Assembly (NCBI RefSeq): GCF_032884065.1
Contig: NW_027062694.1
Location: 186,001-250,000 of the forward strand
Source of the DNA: Artemia franciscana
Taxonomy: Eukaryota > Arthropoda > Branchiopoda > Anostraca > Artemiidae
DNA: 64,000 bases
Direction: 5' to 3'
Made by a program: the position numbers and the translations under genes. Positions 31,244 to 46,034 of this stretch are shown piece after piece (position 1 is the stretch's first letter; every line of letters starts with the position of its first letter). A model generated the notes under the pieces. It was not told where the DNA came from. It did no database searches and was given only the letters and a program-made list of their open reading frames with translations.

Positions 31244-34200
31244 TTTAGCTTATCGAAAACAGAAATAGGGGGTCCAAACTCTCGTTGCTGAAATCTCTGA
31301 GGAAAAACTAATGAAGTTCCCAAGTTCGCAGTAAATAATGAACAATCAAGGTTGAAGAGAAACCAATACTTCTTTCCGGGAATATTACCAGCTTTAAAGA
31401 TTTCCCGTCTTCCAGGAGAAACATCTTTCATCAATAGTCGACCAGTCATTCAAGGAGCAGAAGCCCCGAGTGCTTGAAATCAAGCTTTTTATGTGTAATA
31501 CCTAAACTCCTGTAATGAACTCCGACCGACCTCTACTACCCCTAACTTGGTAAAAGTAGCTGTAACGTTTATACTTTGGTTGGTTAAAAGGGTCTAGCAA
31601 TATTTATTACTTAGCTCAGCTTTGTCATGTTGTTACTCAGTGGTTAAACAGAGGAAATAGCCTCGTTGACTTACTTCTAGTCGCCTACCAGAAAGTTTTG
31701 CTATAATCCTCTATGAAGCAGTATATAGTGTAAAAATCATGGGTGCCAGAAAGCATATACTACTTTTGTTAATTGTTTTTCTACTAAGTCACCACCTCAG
31801 TGTATTCTCTCTGTTCCTGGGTGAAACTGATTCGGAGTGAGCTGAGCTGACATGCGCCGTACCACAGGATACGAAGCTAGCAGCCATCTTGATTTTAGCA
31901 GTAATTGATAACGTTCTCCAATAATTTTAGAAAGATTCAAATAAGTGAGTGCCGTTTTCTGCTTCTGAAAGACATCGCAGAGATATCTGAAGTACGTCCC
32001 CAATTCAAAACCAGGCAATCTTTCTCCAAAAATATTGGAGCATTGGCCTCAAAACTAACGAAAAGAATACCAGTGATGACATTTAATCTGCTGAATCGAA
32101 ATCCCCTGTGCCTTGAACAGTGGCACCAAACCCCCTCTATTTCTGTCATGTTGGAGGTTATTTTTAATGATTACTGTTCTTTTGACGCGTATGCTATTGG
32201 TCTAGTGAAGAAGGGTAATTATGCAGTGCGGTCATTTATTAGTTTCTAACGTTTGGCTTTCCCTCAATTTCAGTTGAAAACGGTTTGCGTCACGTACACC
32301 CTATTCTGGGGTATGCGTGCCCTTAGTGGGCCCACAGGTGCACAATATAGACCATCTGGACGAAGACCTGGATATTATTCAAAAACGGACAATCATTATT
32401 ACGCTGAACCAGAAGTATACCACCCCATATGTAATCAGAAGAAAGTCTCAATCATATGTAATAAGAGTTTCCAATTAGTGTTCAAATCCGAGGAGTCTGT
32501 CCTTTCCTCTGAAAGACATCATTGACTATTCCCTCTACCTGCACCAGTCTGTGCTAACAAATAGATATCATTGTAAAGCATACGTAATGGGTTGCAAACA
32601 CCTTTCTTTCAGTCACTTAGAAGAAGAGGGGCTTCAGGCTCGTATTGTTCCCTCAAGTGTTGTACTTCTTTTCAATTTTCCCATAATTTCTCATATGCTC
32701 ATATAAATAGTATGTTTATTGCTGCTCCTTTGTTTTATTCACAATTTTTTATTTTTTCATAAGAAAATAAAAATAATTTTTTTTTAATTTTTATTACACA
32801 TTGTTTTATTTATTGACCCCAAAAAACCTGTTTGTGTATTTGCGTCGATCAGACATTCGTTGTACAAAAGTTGGATTTTTGGCCACTTCATGTAGACTAG
32901 ACTCTGAAGAACGTTTCTGGTCTAGGTGATCGATGATTCGCCTCCAAGGAGGAGGGTAGCTTTAGCAAAGGATGGGGATATGATAAAAAAAACAGGTCAA
33001 CAGTTTTTTTAGCCATTCTACAATTAATGTTTTGTACCAAATTTAAGTTCCTTCTGAATTTCAGTTTGCCGTCCTTTTCAGGAACAGAACTTTTAAGGAT
33101 TATAAAAGAATTTCGAAAATTATATTTGGAGCACCAAATCGATGAATTTGGGAAAATTTTTTAATTGAAACATAGAGCTTGATTTTAGATGTTGAGATGT
33201 TCTCTGATATTCTGAGGTTCGGCGTCTTTTGAAAACGCTTGTTTTAATCTTTAGTAGTCATTATAAGATTGTAAAGCACCTCGTTTTTTCCATTTTTTTT
33301 TTTTTGGAGAAGAAGAGACTGGGGGGTCTAAATGTGACCCATCTCCCTGGGTTAAATCATGAAGGTGTACGTTACAGATAAGCTCTACATTAGGTGGCTG
33401 CATATGCACTATTACCTTGCAGTATAAAATCAATATAAAAGCAAAACAGTTAAAATTGAATTTTAAACAGAAATTTCGAATTGTTATGGTAATTAAATCA
33501 ATAAAAAAATGAATTGTCCGAATGGAAGGAAACAGAGACGTATGCTTAAAAGAACAAAAGTTATGCCTCATATGAATGGAGCTGCCGCTCGTTTTTACGC
33601 TGAACTTCCGGACAATTTAAAACTCCGTAGTGTTTTCTTCCGATTCTTATCTTCTACGTTCCTCTTCATGGGCTCGTAATTCTTGTCTTATGAAAAACTA
33701 TAATATTGCCGATCCAATTATGTATGTGGGAAGACAGTTGTCTGTTTACCATAACTGGTTATAGGAGCTAATCTATCCATATCCTTCAACACTGATCCAG
33801 TAGCTCTATATAATTTTTATTTCTTCCTTTTTTTCTTTGAAGTTATTGTATTGTCTGCTAATGCCTTTGTTTTCGTTAGTATTTATTGTTATGAGTAATG
33901 CAAAGTTTTTTTCTTTATTTCTATGCTATGTTTTCATTTTTTTTTTATTATATGGTCTTTTCATAAATATCCAGGGTTTTCTTCAGTTTCATGGGAGCTT
34001 TCCGACCTTTCAACTCCGTCTGTTTGTGTTCAAGTTTATTTTTTGTGTAATAATACAGCAATAATCATAATCATCTCTAAAAATATAACGTACACCAATA
34101 TTTTTTTTTGGGAGGGGGGGGGGGGGTATTCAGAAATTCTGAGTCATAATTTTCATTTTTTGCTTGGGAAATTTTCGTACAAATGATGCTCTTTGGGGAT

Positions 34201-34600
34201 TAGGCAATTAAAAAAAGATCCACTAACCCCCCCCCCCAATAGTTGTTGCTCAACAATGAAGTCCTGTGCATGATTTAGTGAGGCCTCGCATAAGACAGCT
34301 TATTCAAATGAGGCTTTAAATCAGCCGTTTACAATAACCATTACTTTTATATAGACTGCCTTTAATTTTATGGATGAATTGTATAACTTGTAGTAATGTG
34401 GTCTCTGTAACTGTGAGTCAATATAGATCGTTTGTGATAGCTTTAAACTGGATTAGCATCTCATATATTAACTTAATGAATATTCAGTGGATAGAAGTGT
34501 GGTAAAAAGTTAACTTTTTTTTATTATTGTTCAATATTCAAAAACGAAAAAAAAACGAAATTGCAACTTTTCATATGCGTGAGCTATTTCGTTGCTTAAA
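31244..34600. other. Intergenic interval, no gene recognised
   Basis: Contains unremarkable AT-rich DNA, a T/G-run (TTTTTTTTTGGGAGG...) near 34,100 and a C-run near 34,230. Open frames at 31,905-32,249 and 32,253-32,525 show no family motif; the second follows an acceptor-like TTTCAG but has no downstream partner. Confidence 0.5.
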
Positions 34601-34609
34601 AAGAGCTGA

Positions 34610-35620
34610 CGAATCAGCGTCTCAGAGCAGTACTCGTTGACAAGATACTTTTGTCTGTATTTGACAACGATGTATGCGTTGACTTCTTGAAAATTTCACC
34701 GGTGGTCTGCTCCCTCCATCGGCTCGTACAGTCAAGAGACACGTCTTTCAAGAGAAGAAAAAGAAACTTGTGAATTTGAAAGCGGATTTGAAAGAGGCCA
34801 AAAAGGTCTCGTTGACCTTTGATAGTTGGTTATATAAAGGAGGGGGCTATCTGGCAGTAACTGTGTATCTCAAGCAAATAAGTGGATAATTGGCCGTTCA
34901 GAGTTGCATATTGCGCTTCAAGCCCTTGAAAGTTTGACACACAGCTGAAAATATACTCGCAGCTATCAGATTGGCGATGAAAAAACGTGCAATTGAAGAC
35001 AAAGTATTTTTTGTAGTATCTGAAACTAGTTTAAATGTTGTTACAGCCCGCTGCCCTAGGGGGATTGGAAAGACCCCCGCTTAATGTTCGAGATGTTAAG
35101 ATAAAAGAACTGGAACTCTCCGAGCAGGAATGGTTGATTCTTCAGAGCACATCTAGTTGTTTGTGCAACTAGAGGGAGCTAAAATTGCCAGTAGATCTAC
35201 CTACACAACATCGAGCAAAACTTACATGCTTGTGAAAGGGCTGGTAAGGTTCTGCGAGGTGAGATTGACAAACTAGTTAGGAGATTACCTCAAGGATCAC
35301 CTCTTATTCCTGTGGAAGAAGTACTTCGCTCACAACCGTAAATTCAAATCGGAGCTTCACCAACGTGTAGCTTGCTTGGATCCATTTGCCTATGACTGAG
35401 TTTGATACAGAGAGTGGCGGGCAAACAGGCACTCACCAGTTGACTTAGCAGCTCGTGTGAGCTCGCTTCCTTAGGTGGCAATAGAAATAAGAAAGAACCA
35501 GAGAGTCAGAGAGAAGTTGATGACTATTTTTCTAAGTTTTTTAATACAATAGGATTAAGGTCCTCTGTCCAAAGATCAGATACTACAGCAGGTCGGAACA
35601 CAGAAAATATAGTCAAAGTC
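34610..35620 (+). pseudogene. hAT-superfamily transposase relic
   Basis: The + strand reads RHVFQEKKKKLVNLKADLKE, VSLTFDSWLYKGGGYLAVTV, then after a stop HTAENILAAIRLAMKKRAIE and VFFVVSETSLNVVTARC. This is the hAT order (lT.DlWts....gY..vt.H / hTa.ni...l......i..kv..vvtDna.Nmv.A), with the catalytic Asp of the second block read as Glu in SETSLN. Further on, LHQRVACLDPF resembles A..LDPR.K and DDYFSKFFNT the later linker. Multiple stops make it dead. Confidence 0.75.
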
Positions 35621-35689
35621 CATTAAGAGAGTTCTCATTTGTCATAGAATATGCATGTCCTTTGTTCGCTGGAGCACCAAAAAGTCTTA

Positions 35690-36071
35690 TCAATCCACTT
35701 TATTGAATTCAAAATTGAGCAGTTCGTGCTGCAATCTCTGGTAGCACGAAAGCTAAAATCCCATCGTTGATCCAGGAACGCCACGACGTGGCATCCATGC
35801 TGGTTTTCTACAAGTACATTTATAACCCTCCATCAACGGAGCTATCGAAGCTCACTCCTGAGAGAGCCAAGCCCTCGCGACCAACTTGCCGAAATACAGC
35901 TCTTCAGGTCTACCTTTAGCAGGATTCTCCCCGCCAAGTATATCTGAAAGCGAGTTTCGCCCGGCGATCGGTCGCCCATGGAATATATTGCCGGCAGAGG
36001 TAATCTTAGAATATCCTTCCCTTGACGCGTTCAAGAGAAGGTATAAAAAATGCCTCAGTGTTAGAAAATGA
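35690..36071 (+). pseudogene. LINE C-terminal fragment abutting the hAT relic
   Basis: The + strand reads AVRAAISGSTKAKIPSLIQE, RHDVASMLVFYKY, then after a frameshift SESEFRPAIGRPWNILPAEV and SLDAFKRRYKKCL before a stop. This is the C-terminus of Jockey/CR1-like LINE proteins (Ri.sl..Rr..a.l.lfYk / F.p...rlWN.LP..v......l..FK.r...~L). Confidence 0.85.
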
Positions 36072-39000
36072 GGTAATTACCAGGACTAGCAGCATATCAT
36101 TACCTGTGATGGAGCCGCGAAGCCTGTATTAAAAAAAAGCCTATCTACGAATCACTTGAAACTACGCTACTGATCTCAATTTACAAAAAGGGCACGAATT
36201 GTAAGCAAACTTTTTCGAAAGAGTCCTCAATCGTCTTTCTACGACCATCCAATGACCTGTGGGCCTTTGGAGGGAAAAAGAAGAAGCAGAAGATAAAGGT
36301 AAAGGAGATACATCAGTGCTATCTATGGTAAATACGATCTTCTTTAGTTTTTAGGATGGGGACTATATTCCTCCGGTTAGGTGTTTTCGATCATGGCAAT
36401 TTCTATGATGTAATTTTCGTTTCGATCCAACGCCATTTTAGAGAGGTTTCGGGCTTTTTCTCGAAAGTAAGAAAGTTTGTTTTCGTTATCAAGATTGACC
36501 TGTTTCTGTTTTTTTTGGAAAAACAGAAAGCAGCTGTTTTTATAAAAAGAAACAGCTGATTTAACAGCTGTTTCTTGTTTTCCCTTATATTCCTCTTTTT
36601 TAGGATGCCACATTCTGTCATCTATACTGGTCAATATTATAATCCTGTTTCAAGCAGAAACAGGTCACCTAATTTTGTCGGACCTGTTTCTGTTCTGTTT
36701 TTGGGTCATCTGTTTTTATCCGTTTCTGTTGTTCTAAAAACAGAAACAGTGCTGAGGCTTAGATATGATGAATATGATGGTGCAATTTTTGTCAAGGTTG
36801 CTTCCCTTTTCTCGGAGTGTTTTACCTCTTTTTGTAAAATTATGCAAATTCCTTATGATTATAACTTTTCGTGGTAACTGCAAACTTAATGAATTCGGGA
36901 TCGGGATCAAATATAAGTTATTTTGGTGTATGCGTCGTAGTCACAACTCCTTATATTAGTGCTTGGCTACTATTGGGATGAATCGGTCTTTACTCATTCA
37001 AGACAATTTTCCTTTAACATCAAAAAGATTTCACACTTCCCTTTTACAGTATTTTATTCGTCACTTTTACCATTGATTTCATTACTCGATATTTTCTATC
37101 GATATTATCTTATTGTGTTGACCTAGAAATAGTAATTGTTAATATTGATTTTTGTTGTAGCTGTTTTTTGTAGCTACTTCCATTATTGAAGTATGTGTTT
37201 TCATTTTAGTTACTCATGTTTATGTGATTATGTGTTCATCATTTTTATACTCTTGGTTTATGTGATGATTTGGAAGATGCTCTCCCAGCCTTTTGATGAC
37301 ACAGATACTTTTGAGCTTGAACAGCGTTGAGTTTTTTGGTGCTTGGTCTGCTGAACTGAATAAAGAGTACTGGTGAACTGCTTGAATATCACTCCTAGTT
37401 TGGTGCATTCTCCCTATATCCCCAGCCCTTCGACACCTCATTAGTGTTGCAGTTTCAGTGGCTGGTTAAGGTTTGCAAAGACTGGCGGACTGCACTAAGT
37501 TTTTGCATTAGTCTTTAAAAAAAAGAAAGAAGTTGAAACCCTATAATTTTTTCACCTTTAACTGGAAAGAAGGAGTATTCAATTTGTTGCCGTCAAAGTA
37601 TTATTAGTAGTACAGGTTTTGACTGACGTATGTATACATTTCTTTTCAGAGGTTGGCTTAATGCATAGCTTATCCGGAAATATTGAATCTATAATCCCCT
37701 AAAAAAATTGCTTCATTCAGACTTGATCATTGCTCCAGTTTTAAGTGATAGGTTCTGCTTTGCAAATACTGCAATTGAGGTGCGTAACTATACCTCCTAA
37801 CTTTGTTGTTATACAATAGAGGTTGCAAATGCCTCATCTGGATACAAAAATGACTTTTCTTTATAGAATTAGTTATAAAAGGGATTCTATTCTTTGTCTT
37901 GAAACAATATAATCGCTTTTCCTTTGAATTTGCAAAAGGGAATAATTGAGCTTGAATATGGAAAACTGACTTCCTGGGGTTAAATGCTTAAATAATTCTA
38001 TTGTTGATATTCAATTTTTCCTCCTCACCAAAATTTTTTGTACCAATGAGTGCGAGGAAAGCTGCTTATGACATACGTGTTCGTAAGTGACTGAAATCGC
38101 TAGTACTAAATAGTGCCTCATAATAGGCGAGGCTTTTGATTAATTTCTGGCCTAAGGATTTGAAAAATCAGGCTCTGTCAACACAATTCAGAGTTTCATC
38201 TCCTCCTATTTCTTTCCATTTGTGTAAAATTTGAATGTCTAAGCCCAGAGAGGAGAAGAAAATCTACGGGTTTTGAAATCAATTGTCTTTGTCGTATTGC
38301 TTTCGTTGGACGTGTTCATCAAATGTAACCAAAGAATCACCTTTTAAAAAGGTTAAGTACAAGATCCGCATGCGTAGTGTCGCTCACACAAGAGGTATCA
38401 AGGAAAAATTTTCAAACACCTCATCGAAGGTTCGAGCTCCCGAGCAGAAGGATTTTTAATTAAACGAGCTGATGAAGTCTGGCTTTTGGTTATTATTTTT
38501 GCAATTAACAAGACACTGTATAAACCAAAGAACTTTACTACCTCTTACACCAAAATGAGAAAATTTAGAGAAGAACAGTGTGTTAACAAATCAAAAGTTT
38601 TTCGAACATACAAAACAAAGCAGCAGGAACCAAATGATAGTCTAGTGCAGAATGAGTATAAATAGAAATGTAGGAATGTATGAATTCGTGATTCAGATAA
38701 GCCAGAAGCTGGCTTATAAGACAGACTAGTAGAAATTATACTGGCTAGTTGCGAATAACGAGCGAAAAAGCAATTCATTTAAAAATTGACCATACTTAAA
38801 CTATAATTTTTTTTTATAAACAAGAGTTAATAATGGCTTTTCGAAAATACTGTCATGACGATTAAATTAAGGGAAAAATTCTTCATTAAAGTCATGAGCG
38901 TGATAATTTGAATTTTTGATGTTGTTCGTAGAAGAGAGTAAATGTCAACGTCTTTGTAGCCTCCCCCTTCTCCTATTTGTAGTTTTCATATTTAGCTTAT

Positions 39001-39370
39001 AGTTGAAGAGTAGCCTAATATTAATTAGATTTTTTTATTCTTTTTTTTTATTTCGTTATTTTGCTTCCCCCAAACTTGTCTTATTTGAAGACTAAATACG
39101 GAATCAGATAGCATTTCTTTTTATCGACAACTGTTTTCCAATTTTCTTTCTCCGCTTTCTCATCTTATCGTGTATTTTCCTGATGTTTTGCCGCTGCGAA
39201 GTGGTTGCAAGACTCTCTTCATAAGACTGTGGGTATGGATGGCAACTAGTGTGTGGTAACGAACTAAATTTGATATATGCTCTGTACATGCCCTGTACAT
39301 ATTATCCTCTTTTTATTCAGTATAAAAAAATTGCAATCTGTCACTGTTTCAAATCAATTCTTCAAACGAT
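36072..39370. other. Intergenic interval with CAGAAACAG hairpin cluster, no gene
   Basis: No coding exon recognised. At 36,500-36,760 CTGTTTCTG and its reverse complement recur about eight times, forming hairpins at 36,547-36,576 and 36,645-36,665. A minus-strand frame at 37,220-37,441 (RCRRAGDIGRMHQTRSD) is not assignable. Confidence 0.6.
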
Positions 39371-39379
39371 TTGTTCTTT

Positions 39380-40870
39380 AAAAAATTTCGTCTTGGCCAT
39401 TGCCAAATTATGGTGGTGTCATTAATGCAGATGATCATTCAATTTATTTCTCTAATGACATCGAAATCACTGATTCCCACATGTACAAACCCAACGCATG
39501 TTTACCTCACTAGTGCAACTCTTATCGACAACCTATTTTAACGACACCAGGTACGTCTTCACAAGTTGGTCTATCAGATTTTTCTGATCACTTTTTTTTA
39601 AATTTCTGATGGGAAATACCAGCTTCAGACAGGCAAAGCACCAGAAACAACACACCGGATTATCAATAAAAAAAAATGGGACTGTTGAAAGGATAAATTG
39701 GATATTATTGATTGGTCTCGTGTATTGGATGCTGAAGAAGTAAACTCTGCAACGGCTTATTTCTTCGAAGAATTTAACGCTGCTTTTGTTGAGTCATGCC
39801 CCAGACTAAAAAAAAACGAAAAGGGAAATATAATCCACCCATTCAACCATGGATATTGCCTTCCCTTTTAACCTCAATAAAACAAAACAAAAATGGTCTA
39901 TATAAAAAATTGTTATCATTCCCAAGTGAGAAAAAAACCTTTTTCAAAAACTACAAATATCTACTTTCAAAAATAATACGTAATGCTAAAATGAAATTTT
40001 ATTTTGATTCTTTTAGTGAAGTAAGTAAGTCATCAAAGAAAATTCCGAACAACTTCGATCGCGAACAACTTCTACACACCATCAGAAATAAAGGACGCTC
40101 ATGGTAATAGAATTGAAAGGGAGCTAGAAATAGCTAATTACATGAATTCGCATTTCGCGCCAATAGGACAGTCGGTAGCCCACAAGCTTCAACTTAACGT
40201 GCCCCATGGTCAATTTGATTTTCGTACATGCCTCGGAAAGCCTCCTGAAAAATTTATGCTTTTGACACCAGTAACAGAGGAAGAGCTTGCTAATTTTGAT
40301 AAGCTCTTAAAGAATGGGAATTCCCCGGGGATTGATGAATCGTCTATGAATATTGTGAAAGCTATTTTGCCTTATTAATAAAGTAATTTGTCATTTAATA
40401 AATCTGTCAATTAGATCCTGAACTTTTCCAGATTCATTTAAGAAAGCAAATGCGATACCACTGTATCAAAGCAGCGACCGGAGTAATTGCACGAATTACT
40501 GACCAATATCTATTCTTTTGAGTTTTTCTAAATTAATGGAGCGATGTTTTTATAATCGAGTGTATAATTTCCTTTGTTCGAATGAATATTTTTCAAACAA
40601 TCAGTATGGGTTTAGAAAGGGACATAGTACACAGGATGCTATCCTGACTGTGGTCCAATTTATTCGCGAATGTCTTGATAAAAATGATTCCGGCAAGTAT
40701 TGTTTCGGATCGTGAGAAGGCATTCGATATGATTTGTAACGAAATATTGTTGTATAAATTGAGCCATGGCGGTATACGAGGACCAGCACACGATTTTATT
40801 GCATCTTACCTAACGGGTAATTTGATCTTCGTCGAGTGTCGTTTGGTTTGTGGGTGGGTTCCTGTCTAGT
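39380..40870 (+). mobile_element. LINE D: 5'-truncated CR1/Jockey-like element
   Basis: It starts in the endonuclease tail (THVYLTSATLIDNLF, the 'PTR.T..saTLIDnIfvN' block). The frames 39,796-40,107 and 40,142-40,378 give the EN-RT linker (KKRKGKYNPPIQPWILPSLL; HFAPIG; LLTPVTEEEL; GNSPGIDESSMNIVKAI). The RT follows: NAIPLYQSSDRSN, PISIL, FSKLMERCFYNRVYNFL, NNQYGFRKGHSTQDAI, then a frameshift into SDREKAFDMICNEILLYKL. The palm catalytic DD box is not reached before the sequence loses similarity, so both ends are lost. Confidence 0.85.
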
Positions 40871-41439
40871 GGTGAGTCATGGAATTATAAATATTTATTT
40901 TATGCAATTAGTTTTTTTTTGTCAAATAGATGTGTTATATTATTACACCGGATTTTTGGTCAATCAACCTTGTGTCTCTGGCTTGACCCTTTTTATGTTG
41001 TGTATATTGTACAGGAGCTTAAGGTAAATCTCGAACCTTAAAGCCTTGAATCTTGAACAATAAAATATATAAGTGGACAAAAAAAAGCATTGTTTACTAA
41101 AGAATAATATTGTACTCCTTCACAAAACGCGGGGTGGCACATTCTTTCACACCGCTTATGTCTCACCTTTATTTTTGTCAGCTTTGGGACTGGTCCCACG
41201 AAAGCCCTTATAGGTCATTTGAGGATAATATCTGAAGGAATAACCTCATGGTATTTATGGGTATCTAAACATTTTTTTTTTTTTTTTTTAATTGGTACTC
41301 ACCTTCAGCTTTCTTTGCTCCAGGAAAATTAAATCAAATTTAAATGATAATTCAGAACTTGGAGTTTTTGTGCGCAAAAATAATAACACTGTTTCGAATG
41401 GTTGATATTTATTTTCAGAATTTTTTTATTTTTTTACAA
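40871..41439. other. Interval between LINE D and the ADAT2-proximal array
   Basis: No gene. Poly-T near 41,274-41,292. Confidence 0.5.
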
Positions 41440-43159
<1,720 letters not shown>

Positions 43160-43387
43160 GCTTATGCCTACTACTCTAGTAATCCTGGCATGAGAAAGAA
43201 CGTATCTCATTTTTTTTTTTCAAAAACGTTAAACGTTAAAAAATAGATAGATAAGTAAATTCAAAACAAATAACTAGTTTAGACAATGATTGGTCTTTGT
43301 CAACAAATCAGATTTAAAATATATTTTACTATTTTTAATCTCAGAGATGAAATTCTATACGAAAAACGTCTTTAGAGAATAAAAAAC

Positions 43388-43556
43388 TTGAAAGAGGTAA
43401 AAAATATTTTATCAGGGTGAAAATAAAAATGCACTTAATCCAAAAAAGGAAAGACAAAACGGTCAGTTAAGCTTATGCTTCAGTGCTACTTTAGCAATCC
43501 TAGCCTGAAAAAGAACGTATCTTAGTTTTTTTTTTTAGAAAACGTTAAACAACTGG
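43388..43556 (+). pseudogene. Duplicated 3' end of ADAT2
   Basis: Sequence from CAGGGTGAAAATAAAAATGC through AAAGACAAAACGGTCAGTTAA and on to GAAAACGTTAAAC repeats 43,086-43,240, which covers the last ~24 codons, stop and proximal 3' UTR of ADAT2, 300 bp further on. Codon-disrupting changes (CCTAAT read as AAAAAT, an extra A) show the second copy is not under coding constraint. Confidence 0.9.
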
Positions 43557-46034
43557 CTTTTTTAAGTAAACTTAAATGAGCTATATGGAATCCTGATTCT
43601 TTAGTTTTATTTTATTTCATTGTTTCGTATACTTTATTTTTGATTGGACAACCTAGTTTTTTGTACAAGAGCACGCGTTAAAATCTTTCAAAAGAGGGAG
43701 GGAGAACCTGCAAAAACAATTCCAGATAAGGGAGAGATGTGTCTGATTAATCTTGTTTTTCCCGAAATTTGTTTGTACTTATGTGCATAAAACTAAAACA
43801 AACACGTACGGATGCATGGGCTCACCCTTATTTTCTTTGCAAAATTAGTCTAAAAAGAAGACATGATTACACGAATTCTACGGTTTACAAATTGGTAGAT
43901 TCATAAGATAATTTATAAAAGATAATTGTTATAATATGTGATTTTCCTTATAAGAACTGCTAAAACTGGTTCTCTCTTGAAACTGATCTCTAACGTGTTT
44001 GACAGATGGGTTCATTATCAGTATGATGCAAAGGAAATAGGACCGGCCCTTTATTTTCCGAACTTGGTTCTTACAGGAGTTAAAACCCACTGGAACAACT
44101 GGCAGTGTAGCATTGTCGTCTTGAATTAAAAAAATAAAACGTTCGATAGCCCAAGCGACATAAGTAAAATAAATAAAAAATTAAAGGATTAATTTTACTT
44201 GGAAAAATTAGGTTTTTCTTCTTTTTTTTATTATTAATGTATAATATCTTTTCAGTTTGTTGTAGTCCGTAATTCTGAAAAGAATTAAAAGCTTTAGAAT
44301 TATTACTTAGGAAAGATAGGTGATTTTTCCTTTTTGTTTTTTTCTTCCTTATTTTTTTACTATCTATGGTTTCCAGCCTTCTTAGTTCTGCGTAGTCTGT
44401 GTTAAAGTGCTCAGTAGTGATTTCTTTAAATGGTGTTTTATCTTGAGGATGATGTTGAATCGGAGCGTCAATTGAATTGAGGTGTCAATTGACCGACCTA
44501 TGTTAACGTTAGTGGTATGTCTAAGTTGGGAATTATCTAAAACAAGTGAAAACCTTAGACTTTAGAAAGTATATTTAGAAACATTCTTATTTAGAAATTT
44601 TCTTAAGGTTGCTTGATCAAAATGCTCAATATTTTTAAGTTTGATACCTTTAGTTCAGCCTTTTAACACTAGTACAGCCTAGTGAGTTTTAACAACTTAA
44701 TGACGACATATAGTATCGATATATCGATATCACAATCCAAAATAAAAAGAAAAAAAAACATGAACTACACTTTGACAGTTAATGCAGTTACTCTTTTGGG
44801 TTGTTGGTGTAGTTACCCGATTGGGTTGTTCAGTGCAGGTATTAGTTGTGTTAGTCTTTTTTCTTCTATTTAATGTACCTTTTTGCTTCTATTTACTTTT
44901 CTTCTCTCTTTTAGTCAATTAAGAGTTAGTACAAGATTATTAGATATATTATATGTGCCCAAATTGTTGATTACATTGACTTAAAATAATATCGCCATCT
45001 TTCGAGATTTGTTTTAATGTAATAGTTGTTTCTCTTATAGATCTTTTATTTAGTAGTTTGTGTGAACTTTAATTCGGAGTTTTCAAAATACAGTTTTGAA
45101 ATCATATGAGCCAAAAAATGTGCAGAGATTACTTAATAAAGTATGAACTTATTTCAAGATTTCTATACAGCACGAGGGGGGGGGGTAGATGGCTTTTGAT
45201 CCATCACCATGATGTTCTGCATAATTGAAATTTATTAATTAAGTATATCCTCCAAAGTTTTATGAATCTTCCCCCTGCAAAATTGAGGAGTCTATGTTCG
45301 TTCTTATTTCAGATATGCCTTTTTTTTCTCTTATTTCTTAAATCTTAAAAAAAAAAGATATTTTGGAATTGGTTGGTGTTTATATCTATTAGTGCCTAGG
45401 AAAAAAGTGCTTTAATATAATTTTCTTCTTATGAAAAATATACAGAGAAGTACAAAATATACTTTCTATCATTTAATTTTTGCACCATTCCACTAAAATG
45501 TGTAGGGATCATTTTTCAATTCTCTTAGAAAAAAGGGGGAGGATTGCCCCCTCCGTCCTTCTTCCTACTTGAGGTCCCTGCTCTTCTGTGCTAAATCTAC
45601 AAATGTCGAACGTCATATGCTTGAGTTGTATTTTGGTCCCATGCTTTGATAACTGTATAATTTTCTCAATTAGGTAAAATGTGTCGTGTCAGGTTTTAAA
45701 ATAAATTTTTATTTTCTCACATTAGTTTTTATTTGATCACACATTCCGCAAAATAAAGGCAGAGCGAAGATATATGAAAAAAAGAATCCAACTAAGCAAT
45801 TTAAGTTTATCAGTAAGTTACTTCTGGAAAATTAAGAATGGATCTAAATTCGGAAATTAATTAAAGGAAGCAAACTCATTTAATTTAGTAATTTAAGGAG
45901 ATGGCTCATTTTCAAAGAAGCTTTGTGTCTACCTTTGTTTCTTAATGATTCACGTGGAAGTTTTTAAAGTTTAATTGTAGTTTTAGGTAATTGTCAATTT
46001 TTCAAAATATTATCGTAGTTTGAATCAATGTATA
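43557..46034. other. Intergenic interval, no gene recognised
   Basis: AT-rich. Open frames at 43,938-44,129 and 44,682-44,873 have no motif. G-run near 45,176. Confidence 0.5.

Noticed and set aside
31174-31449. 91-codon minus-strand frame
   Set aside because: It overlaps the terminal SAC3D1-like exon antisense and shows no family motif; the + strand exon has splice signals and phase support.
34100-34130. T-run/G-run junctions such as TTTTTTTTTGGGAGGGG as functional signals
   Set aside because: Similar runs occur at 6,080, 9,567, 45,176, 48,195 and 58,871 inside or next to repeats; simple slippage tracts are the plainest explanation.
36356-36959. Overlapping frames on both strands
   Set aside because: They fall on the CAGAAACAG cluster and AT-rich flank and have no recognisable domains.
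39104-39289. Small basic minus-strand frame
   Set aside because: No splice context or homology; typical of AT-rich chance frames.
43938-44129. Short frame downstream of ADAT2 as an additional exon
   Set aside because: ADAT2 is complete at its stop codon, and the frame has no homology or splice partner.
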